From assembly GCA_013396655.1 (NCBI GenBank), contig WBMV01006612.1:664068-728067 (forward strand): a DNA stretch of 64,000 nucleotides. Reading direction: 5' to 3'. Below, piece after piece: positions 27,059 through 41,448 of this stretch. A program made the position numbers and the translations under genes. How positions within the stretch are numbered: position 1 is the stretch's first letter; the number at the start of each line of letters is the position of its first letter. Under the pieces are notes generated by a model, which had not been told where the DNA came from, did no database searches, and was given only the letters and a program-made list of their open reading frames with translations. Source of the DNA: Campylorhamphus procurvoides (Eukaryota > Chordata > Aves > Passeriformes > Dendrocolaptidae).

Positions 27059-28656
27059 TGCTGCTGTTCCTTAGTTGTGTCTGTCCTCATGGTTACATTG
27101 GGGGGTGTCACAGTGAGACCCCTCAGCCCCACACTGATGCTCAGCATGCTGTCTCATGCCTATGCATCCCATAGGCAGCAGTCCCTGGGATGTATCGCAT
27201 TGCCCCCCGGGTGCCACAGAGCCTCCTGGTGTCATTCCTACTGTGTGCTGAAGCCTGGAGAGTGGGAATGGTTCATGTGGTGTCACCTGAGGGCACCACC
27301 ACCCTCCTTTGGTTGCCAGGTTGGTCCTTGCTCCTTTGATGTGACCTAGTAAATAAGCGTCCCTCCCTCTTCTGTTACACGATCAGAGAAGGTCCCTCTT
27401 CTTCTGTGTGATGTCCCATGTGTGCTTAGAGGACAAAAACGTGTGGAAAGGTCAGTACCATGCAGGACTGCAGTCCCTTCCTGCCTCAGCTCCCCTATGA
27501 AACACTGCTGAGACTCACCAGCACTGGTCTCCCACGGCAGTGAGAAGCAGCTTGCTGAAGGACCCTTTGGATCTCAAAAGGACATAAAGTAGATTTCACC
27601 TTGCAAATTACATAGTTCATCATTCTGTCTGCAGAGACTGCCTGTGAAATCTGAGTCTCGGGTCTGCATACATTTACATATGTAAGACTTTTCATGCACA
27701 AGATGCTCTGTGTGATTTGTAGTCTTCACTTGCAGATACCCTTATTTTTTAAACATTAAAATATTTCAATAATTTGAAAAATAGGTTAATGGAGAGAATC
27801 AGTAATAAGATACAGTACTTCACCTTTTTGCCCAGCTTTCTATTTTCTGTTTAATAACTCATACTAGTAGGGATTTAAAACTCTGGTATTATTTTCAGTT
27901 ACTGGAGCTTATGTGGCTTTTGTTATCATTATTCCTATCTTTTTGAGACAAAAGAAAGCAAGAGGGAGAAAAGGAAAAAATCCGAGTATTAGAAAACTGA
28001 AAACCAAGGAAAACTTAAATACAGCAGAAGTGCATCCTCTAGGTTTTCTTTAAACATTTCTATTTACCAAGGTTTCATAGATTTTAAAGGAAAATAAACC
28101 CCTCTGCGCAAGACACAAGCAACTTTGTGTATGTTTAACTTGTATTTTTCATTTAAACTTTAACTGCAAAGTATTTTGAAATGCCATTAACTTTAATGTA
28201 TTTTTATTTGCAATTATTATGTAGCATTTTCTTCTGAGGGAATCTCATCAGTATTTTTTTTAACTTGAACATTCAGCAGGGTTTGTGTCAGTTCTTCCAA
28301 AAAACTTCTACCCATATCAGCTGTGTATTAAAGTTCCTTTTGGATTTTGTAAAGCAAATGCTGTCAGTTTTTCTTGCGTTTTAGCTGAGCAACTTAATTG
28401 TGGTACCTGTTCCTTGCCAGTGTCTAGATTACCATTAGCATGCATCACCACCCCATGCCCTGTGAATATATTTTTTTTAAAAATATGAAAAAAGTCAGTC
28501 CTGCTGTTGAAGATCTTGAAATAGGAACTCATTTGTTCAGCAATAAAAGTTTCCTACTTTTTTTGTCATCCATCTTCCTTCACGTATACTGCTCTTGCCC
28601 CGCTCTCCATGTGACCCTCTAACTTTTTAGCTTGAATCATCCTCATAAATGTGGTG

Positions 28657-28866
28657 TTTAGATTGGATATTGGGAAATATGACTTCACTGAAAGGGCTCT
28701 CAAGCATTGTAGCTGGAAAGGGATGGAATCACCGTCCTTGGAAGTGTTCGGAAAACATGTAGATCAGGTGTTTAGACACATGGTTTAGGGTGGACTTGGC
28801 AGTGTTGTGTTAATGGCTGGACTCAATGATCTCAAAGGTCTTTTCCAACATAAATGATTCTGTGAC
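28657..28866 (+). repeat. CR1 LINE 3' UTR fragment, sense
   Basis: The order of blocks is GATTGGATATTGGGAAATAT, CTTCACTGAAAGGGCT, GATGGAATCACCGTCCTTGG, ACACATGGTTTAGGGTGGAC and ATGATCTCAAAGGTCTTTTC, ending CATAAATGATTCTGTGA. This is the canonical 3' UTR of avian CR1 including the terminal octamer-like repeat. The element is 5'-truncated and lies in the same orientation as NR3C2. Confidence 0.92.
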
Positions 28867-31800
28867 TGTTGTAGATAACTGAGAACAGTCACAACCACTA
28901 AGAAAGTATTTGTGAATGATGATTGAATATGCAGAATTTGGAAGAGGGCTGGTAATGTCAGAGTAATCTCTTGGGCATCAGTTAAAAGCAATATTGAAAA
29001 TGCGTCCTTGTACTTGGCATTTGGATCTTATTTCATAGGTGGAGACAGCTCAAGAGGTGCACTGCGTCTCAAAGCACACAGCAATCCTTGATCAAACCCC
29101 CAATCAGGTTCATGCTTTGTTTTTTCAAGTCTTCCTGGTTCCAGCTCTGCCTTCTGCAAGTACCCAGCTGCCAGCAACATTTGTCTTTGCTCCAGGAACA
29201 GCCTTTCAGGCTTTTTGGCACGGGTCTGCTGAACTCCAGACTTCCCTGTTCTATCTGCTGGACTCTCCATTGTACCATCCATGGCATAACACCCTTGGTT
29301 GCCAGCCTTGCAGAGGAGCTGCAGCTTTCCTGGGCTCCTGCTGGGAGTGGGTGTCGCAGTGTGCCTCGTGTCACGCGGCAGTGTGGTGTGTGCAGGCTCT
29401 GGGGGGTGTTTGATTTTTGGCACCGTACATTTTTGGCACCTGTACAAGCTCAGAGGTCGCTCTTTCCCCACCAGTTCAGATTCTATACGTGATGTCTTGC
29501 ATTGGTTCAGAGCACGAGATGGAGATCCCACAAGCAATGGCAGTTTTCTGAGAGGAAGGGTCAGGTCATCCCAGAAGAGGTGCAAAACAATCTCCCACCA
29601 CTGTGTTTTTGAAGCACAGCAGTGGCTCTTGCTTGGATGCCTTCTGCCAGACATTCCCTTACAGGCTTGCTGGACCCCTGTGCAGTGCCCATCAGATTTT
29701 GAGCTCTTCTATCAGATGTCAGAGCTCCAGCTTTCACCTCCAGGATGAACCCGGTGTGATGACATTTGTGGCCCTTTGACTCCCCAGAACCAAGGCTGAC
29801 CCCTCTCTTTCCTCTCTGCTCTGGTATACCACCTATCTGTAGGACATTTAAATTCAACAACCTGTTTTCCTGAGGATCTGAAATGATTTTTTATTTAACT
29901 TTGTTGCTCATATAGATGCATAAAAGCAATCAAGGCTGTAATACCTCTGTTCATTGCTTTGGAGTAGACTGGAGTGCTTCAGCATTTCTGAAATTTGTTA
30001 CACGCAACTCTTGGTGATGCTTTGTTTTTTCCTGAACCACCAAATTATCATGCTTCCTTCCACAGTGCCGTGAGTCCATATCCTTTTTACTCTTCCTCAC
30101 AGTCAAAGTGTAGTCCTTGCTATGAAAGCCTGCATGTGTCTCCCGTTCCTCTTTCCAGAGCTGCTGGTTATCACCAGAACACTTCTGAAACTTCTGCCTG
30201 TGGTTTCTGGTGATGTGTTTCCATTACTTCCACTTCCCTATCACTGTCAGAAGCTGGAGGAGCAGGAGGAACTTGTCCTTTTAACTTCTGCTGAGCCATT
30301 GCTTCAGAGAGTTTCCACCTGAGTAAGAGGGCATGAAGAATTAACTTGCCATGCTTGACACAGCTTTGGCCAAAGTATGGTGGGCTCGCTGTGCTGAATT
30401 GTGGGTTTTGTTAAAACCCTCACTCGTTGTGCTCTGTGTGAGAGTATCTTTTGAGGGAACAGTGATGGTAAGATGTGCCAGCTGTGTGCTCATTCTTCTG
30501 CCATTGTGTTGCTCTTTTGATTGCCTGCTGCATTGGCACTCCACAGGTTTTAAATGGACAAATGGACTCCAGAGATGTGGTTTACGCCAGTGATGTCACA
30601 AGGAAAATTTATTCAATCACAGATTATGTCTTAGCACATTAAGCTGTTGCTGTTTGCCCTTGTCTCCTCGTATGTCTTCACAATTACCTTAGAAACTTGT
30701 ATTTTGTTCTGAACCTTGTTTCCTGCTTTTCCTGCCCCTGCCTCCAGTTCCTAAGTGGATGGGTTTCCATTCTTAGTATCTGTGTTTTTCTACAATAAGT
30801 ATGAGCTGTAGCAAACATACCTGGATCAACAAAGACGAAGGCAAGGTGAAGGCACTGGATGGAGTGTCTCTGAGCCACCCAGTACGACACATCTTACTGC
30901 AAATTTGGGCTGGTGATCTGGGTGCTTGCGTGGTCCTCTGCCATCAGTTCTTCCTGGTCATACATAAGGGTAATGTTAGAAAATTGCATTTTCCCTGGAT
31001 AAGTGGTTGATGTCACATGCAGGGTGTTTTCACTAACATTCAGGGTGATTTATTGAAGCAGGAGATTAACATGGTTATACTATTTTTCTTTTTTAATGAC
31101 TAATCATGAACTAGATGGGGAAAATATGGCTGAGATAACTGGAGAAGATAAACAGCCAGCTTGTGTTTCACAGGTAGCATTGCTGTTCTGGGAAGCAGGG
31201 CAGATAATTTCTAGAAGATGAGGGACAGGCCAGCAGCACTGAATGCATTCAGAGTAAGGTCACTGGAGAGAAATCTGAGTTGGTACAAACTGGGAATATG
31301 GAGGTCACACAGGTGAGGAGACATGAGATCTCAACATTTTCGTTAATCAGGAAGAATTCAGCTGGGAATGTGGTGCATTATGGCATAACCAGAAAGAACA
31401 CAGAGGGAAGTGCAGCACTTACAAAACTTAGTTGGAGCAATAGTGCAAGAACAAAACAGTGCAAGAACAGAAATGAAGTGTTAAAAATATGGCACACTCT
31501 TCAGCATGGAGTGGCAGCATGAGCACTCCAGACATGCAGTGAGAGGTGCTGTGGCAGAGTTTGTTTGTCGACACCTTTGAAGAACTCTGAAAAGCTTGTG
31601 GAGGACCTGTGTCTCCAGTGTAAATACAAAGAGGAAATTTTATACATGGTAAGTGTCTACAGGACTGTGACAGGGCAATCAAGATGTCTTCGTGTTTTGG
31701 GGTGGGGGTGAGGGGCCACAGCAGTCATGGAACAGACTTAGCATTGGGTAGCAACACAAATAAAAGCAAGAGAGAAGACTTGGATGAGGAACTCCTGCAG

Positions 31801-34800
31801 AAGGTTGGACAGGAATGGGTGTCTTGGGAGGGAAGGTTGTTGCTTGGCACAAGGCAGGAACCAGTGATCATAGCCAAGAGTATTCAGTCTGGTACAGTGG
31901 AAGATTTCAAAATCTGTTCTCCAAAGTTCTCTTAACTTTGTTTTTAATCAAATTATTACCAATGCTTGCAGTTCAGGCTGCTGGTGTTTCGCTGCTGCAG
32001 GTGTCCTAGAGCTGTAGGTGACAAAATACTGGAGTTCTAGGTAACCTCCTCCTCACATTTGTTGTTGGCATCTTAGTGCCTGTCTTTAGATCTCTTTGAT
32101 GAATAGTCAAAACCACTGATGCATTTAGTAGACAACGCCTAGCTCCAAAATGATTGAATTTGCCATACATCTGAAAACTGAATAAATAATCAGTAAAAAA
32201 TGAGTTTTGAGAGCATCTGAAAAGGACTGATTAAGATTGGCTTCCATTAAGATTATAATTTTCTTTTGTAAGCTTTTTTTAAGGCTTTGTTTATTGGATG
32301 ATTTAAATATTTAGTAAATACATTTCTTTTGAAATTAATGAAGAAGTACAAGAGGGAGTTTTATATACCAGAAATGTTAGCTGTGAGATTGTGTTGTGTC
32401 AGTTTGGGATTTTATATGAAATATATGTGGGGGAAATTTTCATACTTTATCCACTTCTCATTAAAAAGCTTTATCAAAACCAGCTTGATTTGATTTTAAC
32501 AGGAAACCACTAATTGGCATTTGGTGAAAGTTGTTCCCACACAGGGAGGAGTACCCCTATGAAACTGTTATTTTTCATTTAATTATCACTTTGAGGATTG
32601 CTGAGAAACAAGCAAATGTGTTAGACATTTTCCCTGACAACCTAAATATTCCTGTAAAATGCACTTTGGATCTCAGCTTTCTTTTGTCACTTTTGCCCGC
32701 TATCTCTTCACAAATGCTTAGCTTGAAGCTCAGCACAACTGAAAAAGGGATTAATTCCCTCTGTCTCCTACCCAAACCCTCCCCAATGCTGTTCCCTCTT
32801 AATTGCTGTGGACATCGTTGTCCCATGTGTTAGACGGGTTGGTAACCTGAGCTTCACCATCAAATCAGACCTCAAAATACACTCTTTTATCTAGACTTTC
32901 ACCTTTGTTTTTCTGAGACAAGCACCATGGCTTCTGTGCTGTCCTTGTAAGACTGCTTCTTGTGCAGCAGAGCCCATCCCTGCACACACATCTCCGTGGC
33001 TGTGGATCCACAGCCCTGACTCCTGCGTGCACGAGGCAGAGCACTGCAGAGGAGCAGCATCTGCTCCATGAGGTGTGTGTGTCTGCAAGCACTGGTTTGA
33101 GGTGCCACCTCCCTGTAGGTGTTTGTATTTCACCCCTCAGCATCTCGAGCCAGAAGTGCCATCAGAAGGAAATGCAGAGTTCTTGTTAAAACGTTATAAG
33201 ATTTCTCATGAAGTGGGCACATGGTGGCTCAAAATAGCATTCTTCCAAAGTAGATGTGAGTGGTTTGTTGTTCTACTGAAAAGACATCTCAGGTAGGGTC
33301 CTACTGGGGGTTCTTTCTGGGTCTGCTAGTGATATTAATAATTACGTGTCACAAAGTAGAGAGTAAATGTGCAAATCTACAGATTTTGAAATTCTCTTTT
33401 GTGGCCCAAGTCAGAACTCAAAAGCATCTTCAATTCTGGAGCCTGAAGCCAACACGATGGCATTTTTGGTACAGTGCAGAGGGTGATATTGGGAAGTGCA
33501 AGTTGAGGTATGAAGAAGTGAGATACCTGAGAGCAGCTGTTGAGGGACTACAGTGAAGAAAGGAACGAGGTTGTTTGATGTTACTAAGTTAAATTTAGAG
33601 TTGGGGATGTAAAATTGTTGTAAAAGTAGGCAAGTCTCATTTGATACCAAGGAATTGTTCTGTTCCCTGTCAGAGTCAGCAAGTGTGGGCCTGATGATTG
33701 GGTCTGCTTTGAGCTCTTCTGTCCGGGGTGGTGGGGGTGGGAAAACCTGGCAAAATTGTCACCTACATTCCCATGCTGGTTGGTGGGATTAGCAGTACCT
33801 GTGTCCTTGCTGAAGTGAAGGACACTTAACTCTTCTCAAAGTTGTCTGCTGTGTGCCCTTGATAACCTAATCAGTTTTTTTTCACATCAGATCTTTGCAT
33901 TTAAAAATGGTTCCCTTAACATCTAAACTGAATCTTCCTTCCTGAAATTCTTACCATGTGCCTGAAGAAAAGTGTATACAGACTAGAGACCGCCCAAGGG
34001 AGAACAAGCATAGTAAAAAAGCATAACCAAAAAAAACCCAAAAAAACATAGATCTGTAAGGAAGAATCAAAGAAATTTTATTTTAGTGTAGAAGGGAGAA
34101 ACATATTAAGAAGGCCCTGATACTAGTCTTTCAATTCAAAAAGTGGTGTAAAAGGGATCAGGAATGGTAAGTTGTTCTTTATGGCTTCTGGGGCAATGAT
34201 GAAAAGAAATCAACTTTACTGCAGAAAAAAATGATGCAACGTTGGGAAATGTTGGGGGAAAACTGAGTGGTTAGGTGTTGGAGGAAGATGGGGAGTATTG
34301 TGGAATGCCTGTTATTGGAGATTAATAACACAGTGAGTTAGGCAAAGTACAGTTGATCCTATTCAAGGCAATAGGATAAACTGCATCAGATATATTGTCT
34401 GTGCTTTACAGTCCTGTACTGGAGCAGCATTGCACTGCATCATGTGTTAGAATCTGTTCCAAACAAAACAATAGGCAAACACTTCAGAAACTGTCCTCTA
34501 AGTAAGCAGAGTAATAGGCAGGAAATATTTACCTAGTTACAGTCAGTTTTAGTAGTACTTTAAATTCAACTAAAATGGAGAATCAAAATACATTTAAGTG
34601 AGCACAATGAAAAGAGTGTACAATTATGTAGATTAAAATGTACATTAGAAACTCTTTCTTCCATCCATGTCATGCCTCCCTTTTTGGTTTATCAAATCTG
34701 AACCAAGAACAAGAAATACATTTATGGGTCGGCCTGGATCTTTGCAGGGTCTGGCCAAAGCCAAATAAAATGTGACATTCCCATAGACTGGACTTCATGT

Positions 34801-35474
34801 ATGTTTCGTTCTTGTCTTCAAGTTGTCCAATCCTGTCAGATTAAAGTGTTACTTATTAATTAGTAACCAGTTTTGAAAGATGTTGGCAATGCCAAACCAT
34901 GGCATTGTTTCTGTTATGGCTACCATTTCATTCTACTGACTTCAATCATTGGATTTGAGCTTATTCTGCAGTAAAAGCTTGCTTCTGCTGGCAGAGGATA
35001 AGAAATAAGGACATTTTCATTGCTTTGTTAATTAGACTACTGATTCCTCAGGCTCAACAGCAAGTGATAGGATTTTATATCACTTTTTATGTCCTCTGGG
35101 TCACAGTTGTCAGAAACAGATTTTAAAGTTTATTTTGCTGTGTGAAGCCAGGACCTTTGTTTTCTTCCCTACCAGCTGCAGTCTTCCTTTCTGTGCATAT
35201 TTAGACAGACTTCTTGGTCTCTTCAGCGTATCTCAAATGCCACTCCAGAAATCACCCTTGAAAGGCCTCTGCTTTGCAGGAGTAAAGTCCTCTTGGTCGT
35301 GTGTCTTACATGATAAAGCAATCTTGTGTTCTCCTTTCAAGCCCCTGTACGACTCGTCCCCTGCTTCAATAGATGCTTTTCCTTTACTTCCTCCTCTTGG
35401 TTCATCCACTTAGAGCAGGGACTCATCCACTTTGTGTGTCTCCCCAGATTTGTCCCTGCTCCTTCCTCTTACAT

Positions 35475-35550
35475 GGCACATGGGAATTAGACTCAGGGGT
35501 CCTTATGGGTCCCTTCCAGCTCAGGATATTTTATGATCCTAAACACTGAG
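35475..35550 (+). repeat. Short CR1 3'-end fragment, sense
   Basis: TTAGACTCAGGGGTCCTTAT followed by GGGTCCCTTCCAGCTCAGGA and TATTTTATGATCCT resembles the last ~70 bases of CR1 3' UTRs of the type ending CCCTTCCAACTCAGGATATTCTATGATTCT. Confidence 0.75.
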
Positions 35551-38500
35551 GATCATGTTTAGAGGGTCTTCATCTGCAGCAGCTCTACCTCAGAGTCAGT
35601 GGTTTGCTTTCCAAAGTGGATAATCAGTTTTATGGAAACTTTAAGGTTCTGCCTTGGTTGTTCCTTCTGTTTCCTGAAGAAAAAAAGGTGTATACCTGAG
35701 TGTACTTTGTAGGGTAAATGGGATGATGCTGTAAGATCTCGTTTGCATTACTGCTTCGCACTTTATTCCATGTGTTTCCACGCATATGTGTGTGTGCATA
35801 TATATCTTCATAAAGTCTGTGTTATTGTCTAGAAATTTCTCAGCAAAAGCTCATTCCCATTGTGCTAGACAACTAAGTGAAAAAATGTCTGTACCAAGAT
35901 AGCTCAAAATTTTCATATATGTCAAGATACAACAGATTTGGGGGAAGGGAAACACTATTTGTGGTAGCAGTAAAATAGCTAATGAGAACAGATGTCAGCT
36001 CATTGAAGTAAGTGAGGCAAAGTCAGCAGGCAAACATGATGAAAGGATTCAGAGGAGGGAAAAGTGGCATTTTGATGGAGCATTTATCTATACAAAGGTG
36101 GAAATGCTTAGTGAGGGCTCGGAGGAGAGTCTACCCAAAGGCTGCCTCAGGGGGAGAGTTGGCGGCTTGTACCTTTGGTAGCTGTGGTGCAGCACGGTGC
36201 TGGAGGTTGCTCTTGGAGAAGAGAGGCAGGTGGCAGTGGAAGAGTGTGCAGGAAAGCCCTCCAGCGTTTGGCAGGGGGTGTAAGGGAGAAAACTGGCACC
36301 TGTTGGGGTTGGAAAGGAGCTGGTGGTTGTAGCTCAGCTGCAGTGCTCGGGCACTGAAGCCGGGACTGGAGTGGAGGAGCTCAGGTGTTTGAAATGTGGG
36401 TTTACACTGGCCATGGTATGTACAGAGCCAACACAGGTACAGGTGGTCACAGTGGGTTTGTTTGCAGCATATTGTCTGCCCTCAGCCTGCCTAGACCACC
36501 AGTAGCAATGTACACACTTTGAAATAACCCCAAATTATACCCTGTTCGAAATGCATGTAGGGATTTTCCCCTCCTCTTTGTCATTGACATTTTGTGTATT
36601 TACTCCAATTGCCACTTTGGGTGCTCCTTTTCTTCTTTTTGTAAAGCTCCATCACTTTCTGTGTCCTGTCCTGTGTCCATTTTGGTTTCTCCTTTCCCAC
36701 TGCTGATGTTCTCTGCTTTACACTAGAGGCACCATATGTTCTTTAATGTGCTTTTGATATCACTTGCAGGTCCAAGTATGTCCTGCAACGTGAAGAGAAT
36801 AAAGATCTGTTGGGTCAGGATCAGTTTGGTTGTGGCTCTGGCAGAGCTTTACATATGTGATAAATCAAGATCTTAATCATCTATATTGTCTCTAGCTATA
36901 CAAATAATGAATGGTTTTTTGGTAGACATCAAGGCAGGCTCTGAATATCATTTTTAAAAAATAAAATTCAGATTTCAGGACATTATCATTGGAAGTCTTG
37001 TAATGCCCTCTACATAGAAGTATGGCTAATTTTCTCAACTTCAGATTTCACTTTAGAGTACTGGAAGGCAGCATGAATTTGCAGAACATTTTACGTTGTT
37101 TATTTGCTAAATTCGAATGCTGGTACAATTCTGCAAACAAGATATTACTGTCTTAGAGCTGAATGAAATAATAATGTTAATGGGGTTTTATCTGCTGTTG
37201 ATAGCATTTTATTCTTTGACCTCTCTGGATCCCATACTTTTAACAGTAATGCTGATGAAAATTATTATTTTTGGTCCTATGAAAAATGGTTATCAGGTGT
37301 GTGAAGTCCATAACTTATAAAGGGTACAAAGGGAGTATATTATATATCTAATCTACATATCTTAGCTCCCTTTAGACCCAACTTGTATAGCATGTGTCAG
37401 TTTATTAAGATATTTTTAAGAAGAGCATATAGTAGTTTCAGTATCTTGTAACTACTGTGAAACCTCAAACTTAATCTATAAAAATCAGGAATGCCACAGA
37501 TTTGCAGCTGAAGTTCATGTTAATTTGTACTCTGAAAACAGTTTACAGGAGGGTCACACACTAGATACATGTCCTGAGTAGCACTCCCTGTTGCAGGTGA
37601 CCATCAGCCTAGTTAGTGTTTTAGAGATGCCACAAGAGCTCCCAACCCTGGGGTCACAGGGTGTGCCAGCTTTGTGACAGGAGAATTACATGTGAAGGTC
37701 AGTACTAAGAGACCAGTTGTCCAACTGACTTGAGGCTTATTTCTTCTTCTGTTGTACTATAATTTATTGTTAGAGCTACAGAGGAGGTCTGTGGGAATTG
37801 CCTTTTTTAAAACCCAACTTCATGACTTTTCAAATGCTTCACCTTTTTTATATTTTTTTTTTAGTTGGAGTGTACAGGACCTTCTGAAATACTTCTTCAA
37901 CAAAAGTCATGTCAGACATTTGAAGTGTTAATCTTGGGTATATACACAGTGTCTTTCACTATTGGTTTTTTTCTTCAATTACTGCTCTATCTCAAGTGGT
38001 TTGAAAATGCAAGGATTATAATACAATATCCTGGCTACAGTAACAGTGAATAGGAGGAGCAAGAAGTCCTGCAGGTAGAGATAATACTCAGTGACTGCTG
38101 TGCAGCCACGTGGATGAAACTCTTGTCCTAACCCCAAATGGGCTTCAGACTTCAGCTTTGACACCTGAACTGCCCCATGCACGCTCCATCCCCTGCTCTG
38201 TGTGGAGAGCCAGGGACTTGTAGAGCATTTCCAGGGAGCAATCCCATTGAGCATGGCTTTTACCCACTGATTTGGAGGTGGCTTAGTTGGTATTGCAGTT
38301 AGAGAGCAAATGTGAGAAACAGCTTCTAAAGACCAACTTTGGAGTGTGTACTGCTCAGAGTTTGTATTTAATCTGTAGTTGTTGGTTTCTGTGGGAGTTA
38401 CCAAACCAGTTGAGCTACAGCACTGGCATGAAGCCAAATGAAAAATACAGTTTTCTTCACTGTAAACATGACTGTCAAGTAGTAATGTTTTTCTCAGCTT

Positions 38501-39379
38501 CATTTTAAAGGCATTATAATGGAAGAAAATGAAACTAAAACACATTTTAATGCCAGTTTTATATGTCAAAGAATGTTATTTCTTTTCTTTTTTTTTTAAT
38601 GAAAAGCTCCTGGAGAATAGACCATACAAAGTGATGTCATAAGTATGTAATCAGTTATCTGTGTTGCTGGATACTTGAGTGAGGTGGTAAACCCATACAT
38701 TTTTTTATTATCGTGTAGTTGTGGTGCAAAAGCATTTTTTTGCCTCTGCAAACATGAACGATATATGAAGTTCTTTATTTTTAGTCCCGTTTTGATGCAG
38801 AAAAAATAGTGCCTGTTAAACTTAATGAATAATAACAGCAAACATTAATCTCTATCCACTCCTTCAGGCTTATTTTTAAACTCTGTTTTCAATGGCTAAT
38901 AGCTCTGTTAACTCATCATTAGATATTCTGCTGAACTTGGCCAGCCTTGCTTTGCTTTTCAGATTTATTTTGTTGAAAAATCTGTAAGTTTAGCTTGGCC
39001 TTTTTAAGATAAATGCTAACTATATTTAATGCTCACAGTGATTTCAGCAGGACTTTGTCATGTAGGTACAACTGCACCAAATGGGGAATGACAGTATTTT
39101 CACTTACTTTTCAGGATTAAATTTGTTAGGGTTGTCTGGTTTGCCTGTAACTCTCTCTGTCTTATTTTGCAAAGTGAGGAAAAGGCTTGTTTAACAAAAT
39201 GTTTGATCTCCTGCTGCTTTATAAAATGGCTTTTCCGGTACTAATATCAGAAATTACATCTTGAAGAATGGATGCCACATTTGTGTAACTTGATGCACCA
39301 GAGGATAAAAAAGTCCTTCAGTTCTGCTTCATTGTTTGCATGAGACTTTTTTTAAGAGTTTTGTAATAGAGAAGTAAGA

Positions 39380-39445
39380 AATAGGATTTGAAGGGACTTT
39401 TAGAAGGATCTTCTCATCTGTCCTGCCTCTTGAGACAGAATAAAC
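39380..39445 (-). repeat. Possible degraded CR1 3' end, antisense
   Basis: AATAGGATTTGAAGGGACTT followed by TTAGAAGGATCTTCTCATCT vaguely follows the antisense CR1 3' end (AGAATxxxTTGGAAGGGACCTCTGGAGGTCATCTAGTCC). It is short and diverged and could be chance. Confidence 0.35.
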
Positions 39446-40557
39446 TGCAGTGAAATCTTTACTGACACATACTTGTCTCGCCTCTTCCTTATGATCTCAA
39501 ATGACAGCTGTTCCTCTGTAACCTGTGCTAATGCTTCCAATGATTAGGAAGTTTTTAAGTATATGTGGCTAGCTGAACAAAAGAATTTTAGACTAAATTT
39601 TATTAGGGCCAGCACATCTTTATTTGCATATTCAATCCTTTTATTAAAAATTCAAAAATTCAACCTGCTTCACTTGGTCTGGATGTCTGCAGGCATGGAG
39701 AAAATAAGGAACTGCTGAAAGCAGACATACAGCAATTAATGGAATTAATTTCCTTCAGCTCTCTGAAGGAAAGGTGATGAAAGTTACACACACATCTCTG
39801 AAGTTCTCTGTAGATCACCTGAGGGTTGTTGGTGCCGAGATCAGCCATGAAGATCCCTTATGGTGTAATGGAAATGCCACCAAACTCTGATGTTCAGATT
39901 TTGGGCTCCCTGCTCGGTGCAGTACGTGCTACAGCAGTACTGAATTGTATTCACATTTTGAAAATGATAATTGAGAAACATTGGTTTTTAGAAGAGTAAC
40001 GAGGTGGTTCTCTTGGCCTTGCTGGGGAATTTTCTGCAGCGTAATAAGAGGAGCAGGAACAAACACAAACTTTCCAGGAGGCATGTTGAGTTGGAGTAGA
40101 AATGAACATTTTGGTAACGGAGAAGAGAGGAGGGATCAGATGAGAGTTGGCCAGAAAGGATTCTGAAACTGCAAAAAAGGTGCTATATTTAAGGAAAAAT
40201 GGGTGAGGGGAATTGATGGCAAGGAAAAAACTTGGAGGTAGACTTGGGAAAGGTAGACACGGGCCAGGAAGGGTATTTGCAATGGTATTCCAAGTTGGAG
40301 TGAAATAGGTTTGTATTTACTGATGCCTGTAAAAGGAATGTTGTAACAATCAAGAGACAGGAAGGTAAAAGTCCAGACAAAGATTTTAGGTGTGAACAGG
40401 TAGATAAGAAAGACTATATTTGAGAGAAGTTACTCTGAAAGAGCTGCAAACATTTAAACCTAGTTCATTAATTATTGACTTCAAAGATTTTTTTTTAATG
40501 TTTTCCTGTTCCTAAAAGCGTGGTGGTGGGTTTTCGATTTGCTTTATTCTGTGTGGG

Positions 40558-40571
40558 TTTTTTTTTTTTTT
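40558..40571 (+). repeat. Poly-T run (14 T)
   Basis: An uninterrupted run of 14 T follows GTGTGGG. It is a simple homopolymer and may be polymorphic in length. Confidence 0.9.
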
Positions 40572-41448
40572 GGCTGAATTGTCTTGATTTTTAATTCCCA
40601 TTCCTTCCTCGTGCTACAAGATCACTTTACTGAGGCAGGAGCAGAGCTTTCTGCTGGCTTACATACCTCTGACTCACATAGCAAGGTTGGGAATGCAACC
40701 CACAGAGAATGCCTGGCTTCTCTTCAACAAGTGGAAGTGCTGTAGCATTGCTGTCTTCTAAGAATTCCTGGTAAAGAAAAGTAGGGAGGGTAGCATTAAA
40801 GAAAAAAAAAATGAAATTAAATGGGAAGGCAGATCATCAGAGACATGCTGATAGCAGTGAGAAAGGTGTAACACGAGGCTCAGTCCTTTTTCTTTCGGTG
40901 GGTAAATATTTTTAGCATTATTTCAGAATTACTCAAGAGAAAGGGATGAAGCTCTTATGGAAGTACAAAAGAGGCAAAAGCAAATGGACTTGACTAGCTT
41001 GGGCTGTTCAAAGTGGATTGACTACATATCAAGTTGAGGCAAAAAGCGTAGGAGGGCTCTGGGTCTGCTAATTTTGGGCAGATTTATTTTGATGACCAAA
41101 GGCAATGGAGAACATGAATTGGAGCCTTGTAGGGGATAAGTGATTAATTTGAGCTACAGTTCTGAAATATTTTACTTGGCGCCAACCACAATAACTAGGA
41201 TGTTTTATGCATGTCTGTATGGAGACAGATACTGGACATTCTGTCATGTGTAAAAACATCCAGTAAAGCAGTAAAAATGATCCTCTTTCCAGTGTGACGA
41301 TGCTGCAGGCAGCGAGGTATTTCTTCAAGTCCTGCACCTGGTTCCCTTAAGAACTTTGAGATTATACTTCTGCTTCCACTTTCTATAAAGCCAAGGGTTT
41401 TGCTGGCTTTCTCTACTGACTTTGCTCTTGTGCTGCTCATCTTCACAG

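Noticed and set aside
26735..27349. 204-codon + frame as a protein
   Set aside because: It starts in ordinary intron, resembles no family, and owes its length to the CpG-rich patch; only the patch is reported.
29028..29654. 208-codon minus-strand frame as a gene
   Set aside because: No recognisable domain, low-complexity composition, competing long frames on the other strand in the same GC-rich stretch, no splice or promoter evidence.
37979..38569. 196-codon minus-strand frame
   Set aside because: No recognisable motif; not supported by composition or splice context.
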